DNA of 64,000 nucleotides from JAJXWB01 sp964634325 (GTDB lineage Bacteria > Pseudomonadota > Alphaproteobacteria > Rhizobiales > Beijerinckiaceae): assembly GCA_964634325.1 (NCBI GenBank), contig CAZWJF010000008.1:102204-166203 (forward strand). Direction: 5' to 3'. Made by a program: the position numbers and the translations under genes. Below are positions 59,693-64,000 of the stretch, piece after piece (the first letter of the stretch is position 1; each line of letters begins with the position of its first letter). The notes beneath the pieces are model-generated. The model did not search any database and was not told where the DNA came from. It was given only the letters and a program-made list of their open reading frames with translations.

Positions 59693-60700
59693 TCAATCGT
59701 AGACGACGAGGGGAGCGACGCCGGGCGCGCCCGGCGCGAGCAGGCGCGGCATCTCCTGCGGGAGGATTTCGAACGCGACGCGCTCGCCGAGCAGCAGATC
59801 GAGCCGCGCATCCGCGAGAAGGTCGAGCGCCTTGGCGAGACGGCGCGCGTGAGTCCAGCGCGGCCGCCGCGACGGAGACACTTGCCCGACCTGCGACGAA
59901 ACGATCCGCAGACGTCGTGTGTGAAACGCCCCGCCGAGCGGCGCTTCCACGGCGTTCGCGCCGTACCAGCTCATTTCGACGAGCGTCGCCTCGAACCCGC
60001 AGGCGGCGACGGCTGTCGCGAGGCCGGCGGAGGTCGCAGAACAATGAAAGACGACGTCGGCGTCTCCGCGCAGCTCCGCCTCGTTCGAGAAGCGGGCGCC
60101 GAAGGCGGCGGCGACCGGCGCGCGCGCGGCGTCCGGGTCGATCAGCGTGACGTCCGCGCCCGGCAGCGCAGAAGCGAGAAAGCACACGAGCAACCCGACA
60201 GCGCCGCCGCCGACGACGACGATGCGGTCGCCGGGGCCAGCGCCGGAATCCCACAGCGCGTTCAGGGCCGTCTCCATATTGGCCGCGAGCGTGGCGCGCT
60301 CGGCTGGCGTAGCGTCCGGGACCGGCGCAAGCATGGCGATCGGCGCGACGAAGAAATCCTGATGCGGATGCAGGGCGAAGACGAGCCGTCCGAGCCAGTC
60401 TTCGGGGCCGGCCTCGACGCGCCCGACGGCGCAATAGCCGTATTTCACGGGAAACGGGAAATCGCCGTCCTGCATCGGCGCGCGCATCGCGGCGTATTCG
60501 CTCGGCGGAACGGCGCCGGCGGCGACCAGCCGTTCGGTGCCCCGGCTGACGCCGGAAACGAGCGTACGGACCAGCGCCTCTCCGGCGCCCGGCGGATGCA
60601 ACGCCTCCGCGCGCAGTTCGCAACGGCCCGGCGCCACGCGCCACAGGGCGCGCGCCTTGGTCGTCTGAGCCGTCGCGGCGGATGGCGCGCGCATTTCCAT
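59693..60700 (-). CDS. MDR-family (zinc-less alcohol dehydrogenase-like) oxidoreductase
   Basis: 335 residues. The NAD(P) site is IVVVGGGAVGLLVCFLA; the N-terminal domain has SGVSRGTERLV where zinc alcohol dehydrogenases carry the catalytic Cys, and there is no four-Cys structural zinc lobe. This resembles the BchC-like branch of MDR proteins. It is the first gene of the operon, divergent from the OpgH-like gene across about 65 bp. ATG 60700 is preferred; 60694 is possible, and the TTG at 60754 is less likely. Confidence 0.85.
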   Translation of the reverse strand: MEMRAPSAATAQTTKARALWRVAPGRCELRAEALHPPGAGEALVRTLVSGVSRGTERLVAAGAVPPSEYAAMRAPMQDGDFPFPVKYGYCAVGRVEAGPEDWLGRLVFALHPHQDFFVAPIAMLAPVPDATPAERATLAANMETALNALWDSGAGPGDRIVVVGGGAVGLLVCFLASALPGADVTLIDPDAARAPVAAAFGARFSNEAELRGDADVVFHCSATSAGLATAVAACGFEATLVEMSWYGANAVEAPLGGAFHTRRLRIVSSQVGQVSPSRRPRWTHARRLAKALDLLADARLDLLLGERVAFEILPQEMPRLLAPGAPGVAPLVVYD

Positions 60701-60765
60701 TGAAACTCGCTTATTGATCTTCGCCCGACCCTCGAGCGTCCCGACACTCGCCAAGACAATCCCTC

Positions 60766-62517
60766 ATGACGAACGCCGAAGCAAACCTGACGCCCGCCGG
60801 CCTTCAGCCGATCGCGCCGCTGCGGCGTCGACGTCTGATTGTGTTGGCGTTCAACGTCGCGCTCTACGCGGGGCTAGGCGTGTGGCTCGCCTCGATCCTC
60901 GCAGCCGGCGGATGGAGCGCAATCGACGTCGCATTCTTCGCCTGTTTTCTCGTCGCCTCGCCCTGGGCCGTACTCGGCTTCGTCAATGCGGCGCTCGGTC
61001 TGTGGCTGTCGCGATTCGCCCGCGCCGGCGTCAGTGAGACGGCGCCTTTCCTGTCGGCCGCGCAAGCCGCCGCGCCGCTTGTCGGACGGTATGCGCTTGT
61101 CATGACCGTGCGCAACGAGGACGCCGCGCGCGCGGTCGGCAGGTTCATGCGCATGCAGGACGAGCTGTCCAGCGCGAACGACGCCGCGCGATTTTCCTAT
61201 CATCTGCTGTCCGACACCTCGGTTGATGCGATCGCGGCCGACGAGGAGCGCGAGATAGCGCGATGGCGCAGCGCTCGCCCCGACGTTGCGGACCGCATCC
61301 ACTATCGCCGCCGCGCCGACAACGCCGAGTTCAAGGCCGGAAACATGCGCGAATTCTGCGTGCGCTGCGTCGACGATTACGACGCCATGATCGTTCTCGA
61401 CGCCGACAGCTACATGCGCGCAACAGCGGTCGTCGCGCTGGCGCGAATAGCGGAGGCATGGCCGCGCATCGGCATCTTGCAGTCGCTGGTGGTCGGCGCG
61501 CCCTCGCGTTCGGCTTTCGCGCGGCTGTTTCAGTACGGCATGCGCGCGGGCATGCGCAGTTACACCATGGGCGCGTCATGGTGGACGGCCGATTGCGGCC
61601 CCTTCTGGGGGCACAATGCGCTGGTCCGACTGCGGCCTTTCGTCGACCATTGCGGGTTGCCGCCGCTGCCGGGCGGCCCCATCCTTTCGCACGACCAGAT
61701 CGAGGCGGCGCTGATGCGCGCCGCCGGTTACGAAGTGCGCGTCATTCCCGTCGAGAGCGAAAGCTACGAGGAAAACCCGCCCGATATGGTCGAATTTTCC
61801 GGCCGCGATCTGCGCTGGTGTCAGGGCAACATGCAATATTGGCGGCTGGTCGGTCTGCCCGGTCTGCTTCCTATCAGCCGGTTCCAGCTCATCTGGGCGA
61901 TCTCGATGTTTATCGGGCTGCCGGCCTCGCAGCTCATGCTGGCGCTGGCGGCGCTCAAGCCCTTCGACGGGGAGGCGGCGTCGGCCTTCCCGGCGAACTC
62001 GGCGATCGGCTTTCTGCTCGTCTATCTTCTCGTCGGCCTCGCGCCGAAGCTCGCCGGATATTTCGACGTCGTTCTCGGACGCGAAACCGCGCGTTACGGC
62101 GGCGCGCGGCTGTTCGCAATCGGAGGCGCGCTCGAAATCCTCGCTTCCTATCTGCTGTCGGCGGCCACCGCCTTTCGCACGTCGCTGTTTCTTGTCGGCC
62201 TGCCGTTCGGCCGCGACCTGTCCTGGGGCGGGCAGCGCCGCGACGCCGGCGCCGTATCCTGGGGCGCTGCTCTTGCGACGTTCTGGCCGGGAACCCTGTT
62301 CGGCGTCGTCATTCTGGCTCTGATCGGCGTCGGCGCGCCCTCCGCGATCGGCTATGCGCTGCCGTTCGTCGCCGGGCTGGTGGTTGCAATCCCTTTCGCT
62401 AAAGCTACCGCGTCGCCCGCGCTCGGCGCGTTCTTCGTGATGCGTCGCCTTTGTGCGCCGCCCGAGGAAATCGCAGGCGATCTCAGCCCGGGTTCACGCG
62501 ACGCAATGTCAGATTGA
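60766..62517 (+). CDS. OpgH/MdoH-like membrane glucosyltransferase
   Basis: 583 residues. Two N-terminal spans, a GT2 catalytic domain (DAMIVLDADSYM; SHDQIEAALMRAAGYEV; WCQGNMQYWRL, the processive QxxxW-type motif) and about six C-terminal spans. It should build beta-glucan backbones of osmoregulated periplasmic glucans from UDP-glucose at the inner membrane. No opgG/mdoG partner is in the window. Its 3' end overlaps alkB by 35 bp on the other strand. Confidence 0.87.
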   Translation: MTNAEANLTPAGLQPIAPLRRRRLIVLAFNVALYAGLGVWLASILAAGGWSAIDVAFFACFLVASPWAVLGFVNAALGLWLSRFARAGVSETAPFLSAAQAAAPLVGRYALVMTVRNEDAARAVGRFMRMQDELSSANDAARFSYHLLSDTSVDAIAADEEREIARWRSARPDVADRIHYRRRADNAEFKAGNMREFCVRCVDDYDAMIVLDADSYMRATAVVALARIAEAWPRIGILQSLVVGAPSRSAFARLFQYGMRAGMRSYTMGASWWTADCGPFWGHNALVRLRPFVDHCGLPPLPGGPILSHDQIEAALMRAAGYEVRVIPVESESYEENPPDMVEFSGRDLRWCQGNMQYWRLVGLPGLLPISRFQLIWAISMFIGLPASQLMLALAALKPFDGEAASAFPANSAIGFLLVYLLVGLAPKLAGYFDVVLGRETARYGGARLFAIGGALEILASYLLSAATAFRTSLFLVGLPFGRDLSWGGQRRDAGAVSWGAALATFWPGTLFGVVILALIGVGAPSAIGYALPFVAGLVVAIPFAKATASPALGAFFVMRRLCAPPEEIAGDLSPGSRDAMSD

Positions 62518-63097
62518 TCCGCGCGTCGTCGGCGAGCAGCGTCGACGTTCCTGCGTAGAGTCGGTCGACGCCGTGAAAGCAGAAGCGCGACGGCCCGCCG
62601 ATCAGGACAACGTCGCCCGATTCGAGTTTGATCGATTTCGTCGGATCGGTTCGCTTCGGACCGCCATAACGAAACAGACACGTCGCGCCGAGCGAGATCG
62701 ACAGAACAGGCGCGCGCGGTTCTCTTTCGTCGGAATCGACGTGCAATCCCATCCGGGCGCCTGCGACGTAGAAATTGACGAGGCAGGCCTCCGGCGGCGG
62801 CGCGAAGCCTGCGAATTCGTCCCATGTCTCCATGAGCGCCTGCGGGATCGCGGGCCAGGGCGCGCCGGTGGCGGGATGGGCCGGCTGGTAGCGGTAACCG
62901 CGGTCGCGATCAGACACCCAGCCGAGCGGCCCGCAATTGGTCATACGCACCGAAAAAGGCTTGCCGGTGCGCGGCATGGTCGGCGTGAACAACGGCGCGG
63001 CGCGCACGACCTCGCGGATCGCGGCGACCAGCGCTTCCTGCGCGGGCCGCGAAAAATGCGCCGGGCGATAGATCAGCCCCGGCGCAAGCTCGATCAC
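62483..63097 (-). CDS. alkB: Alpha-ketoglutarate-dependent alkylated-DNA repair dioxygenase AlkB
   Basis: 204 residues. The Fe(II) ligands are in GLHVDSDE (H-x-D) and CFHGVDRL (H); the 2-oxoglutarate Arg is in RINLTLRRV. The N-terminal substrate lid includes RPAQEALVAAIREVV and TNCGPLGWVSDR. It repairs N1-methyladenine and N3-methylcytosine by oxidative demethylation. The GTG at 63097 overlaps the gpmA stop as GTGA, so it is coupled; the longer frame is antisense to gpmA. Confidence 0.93.
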   Translation of the reverse strand: MIELAPGLIYRPAHFSRPAQEALVAAIREVVRAAPLFTPTMPRTGKPFSVRMTNCGPLGWVSDRDRGYRYQPAHPATGAPWPAIPQALMETWDEFAGFAPPPEACLVNFYVAGARMGLHVDSDEREPRAPVLSISLGATCLFRYGGPKRTDPTKSIKLESGDVVLIGGPSRFCFHGVDRLYAGTSTLLADDARINLTLRRVNPG

Positions 63098-63714
63098 GCG
63101 TGCAGCACTTTCTTGGATTCGACGGTCGAATCCGCCTTCAGCCGATAGACCAGCGGCACGCCCGTCTCCAGCTCCATGGACGGGATCGTTTCGGGCGTCA
63201 GCCGGTCGAGCACCATCACCAGCGCGCGCAAGGAGTTGCCGTGCGCGGCGACGATCACGCGCTCGCCGTTGAGAACGCGCGGCAGGATGTGCTGGCAATA
63301 GTACGGCAGCACGCGGGCGACCGTATCCTTCAGGCTTTCGCCGCCGGGCGGGGCGATGTCGTAGGAGCGCCGCCAGATGTGCACCTGCTCCTCGCCCCAC
63401 TTCTTGCGCGCGTCGTCCTTGTTGAGGCCGGAGAGATCGCCGTAGTCGCGCTCGTTCAGCGCCTGGTCGCGCGTCGTTTCGAGATTCGATTGGCCGAGCT
63501 CGTCCAGAACGAGCTTCAGCGTGTTCTGCGCGCGCGTGAGGTCCGAGGTGAACGCTGTGTCGAACTGAAGTCCCATGGCCTTGAGGCGCTGGCCGGCGGC
63601 CTTGGCTTCTTCGATCCCTTTCGGCGTCAGGTCGGGGTCCTTCCAGCCGGTGAACAGGTTCTTCAGGTTCCAGTCGCTCTGACCATGGCGGACGAGCACG
63701 AGAAGGCGGTCCAT
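63094..63714 (-). CDS. gpmA: 2,3-bisphosphoglycerate-dependent phosphoglycerate mutase
   Basis: 206 residues, glycolytic interconversion of 3- and 2-phosphoglycerate. Phosphohistidine motif LVLVRHGQSDWN at residue 5, LNERDYGDLSGL and the second active-site His in VIVAAHGNSLRAL. An AGGAGC site precedes the ATG at 63714, 14 bp after dapB, the usual dapB-gpmA order of Rhizobiales. Confidence 0.97.
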   Translation of the reverse strand: MDRLLVLVRHGQSDWNLKNLFTGWKDPDLTPKGIEEAKAAGQRLKAMGLQFDTAFTSDLTRAQNTLKLVLDELGQSNLETTRDQALNERDYGDLSGLNKDDARKKWGEEQVHIWRRSYDIAPPGGESLKDTVARVLPYYCQHILPRVLNGERVIVAAHGNSLRALVMVLDRLTPETIPSMELETGVPLVYRLKADSTVESKKVLHA

Positions 63715-63728
63715 TTTCGCTCCTGCTT

Positions 63729-64000
63729 TCAGTCGTTCAGCCCGAGCACGTCGAGCATGGAATATTGGCCGGGCTTCCGCCCGCGCGCCCAAAGCGCCGC
63801 CTTGATCGCTCCACTGGCGAACAGGCTGCGGTCTTCGGCGTGATGGCTGAGCGTGATTCGCTCGCCGGCGCCGGCGAGGATCACGGAATGATCGCCGACG
63901 ACCGTGCCGCCGCGCAAAGCCGCAAAGCCGATATCGCCGGTCTTGCGCGCGCCGGTGTGGCCGTCGCGCGAGCGCACGGAATGCTCCGCCAGCTTGATGT
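63729..64000 (-). CDS. dapB: 4-hydroxy-tetrahydrodipicolinate reductase, C-terminal part (runs off the window)
   Basis: The last 90 codons of dapB, the lysine/diaminopimelate pathway reductase. Visible are the HTGARKTGDIGFAALRGG substrate-binding region, VVGDHSVILAG and the C-terminal ending YSMLDVLGL. The N-terminal NAD(P)-binding domain is outside the window. It heads the dapB-gpmA-alkB set. Confidence 0.93.
   Translation of the reverse strand, partial: IKLAEHSVRSRDGHTGARKTGDIGFAALRGGTVVGDHSVILAGAGERITLSHHAEDRSLFASGAIKAALWARGRKPGQYSMLDVLGLND

Overview
The window is a 64 kb, GC-rich, densely coded stretch of an alphaproteobacterial chromosome, most likely from the order Hyphomicrobiales (Rhizobiales). 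The reasons are the gene orders rimP-nusA-ylxR-infB-rbfA-truB-rpsO-pnp, rph-rdgB-hemW and dapB-gpmA, the SH3-protein/hydroxyacid-dehydrogenase divergon, and a glnD-grpE-gshB neighbourhood. No rRNA, tRNA, CRISPR array, phage or insertion sequence was seen. Many genes overlap by ATGA or GTGA, and several real starts are GTG or TTG.

Layout. 0-12 kb: housekeeping. A 2-hydroxyacid dehydrogenase converges on the long minus-strand translation operon (rimP to pnp). The rimP leader holds a sigma70-like promoter followed by a strong intrinsic terminator just before the start codon. 12-28.6 kb: a mixed housekeeping block with a self-regulated S24/XRE regulator, DUF952-pyrD, yraN-rsmI with a LpoA-like lipoprotein, hemW, rdgB-rph, an MFS pump, a universal stress protein, grpE, glnD, gshB and a chemoreceptor. 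hrcA is absent from its usual place beside rph and grpE.

28.6-56 kb is a catabolic island for aromatic acids. It begins with an HpaR-type MarR regulator, a HpaH-type hydratase, an FAA-hydrolase-family enzyme and an SDR, followed by a TRAP transporter. Next come an N-acetyltransferase and an ArsB-like carrier, then a second TRAP transporter on the opposite strand. A flavin monooxygenase/DUF2783/VOC/GST module is joined to a branched-chain-type ABC importer with a fused LivM-LivG subunit. The island ends with boxR and the benzoate-CoA ligase/hydrolase/boxC/boxB/boxA operon for aerobic benzoyl-CoA epoxidation. Import, CoA activation, ring epoxidation and ring opening are therefore adjacent. The dehydrogenase that should act after BoxC is not in the window.

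56-61 kb holds a compact, unusual cluster: a RibD-type reductase and cytochrome b561 converge on an overlapping operon of a zinc-less MDR dehydrogenase, a PTPS/QueD-like protein lacking its catalytic triad, a GT4 glycosyltransferase and a SAM methyltransferase. It looks like a pathway for a modified (glycosylated, methylated) pterin-like compound and is the best candidate here for an undescribed system. 61-64 kb: an OpgH-like glucosyltransferase, alkB, gpmA and the 3' part of dapB.

Two non-coding patterns stand out. First, three copies of a roughly 120-150 bp hairpin-forming dispersed repeat lie inside operons. Two of these, plus an unrelated GC hairpin, occupy all three junctions between a substrate-binding-protein gene and its permease genes. 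Second, several promoters carry recognisable operators: TGCA-N6-TGCA before boxC, paired GTTTC/GAAAC sites before the S24 regulator, and TAAC(A/G)TGT(A/T)AAA sites before the HpaR-linked genes.
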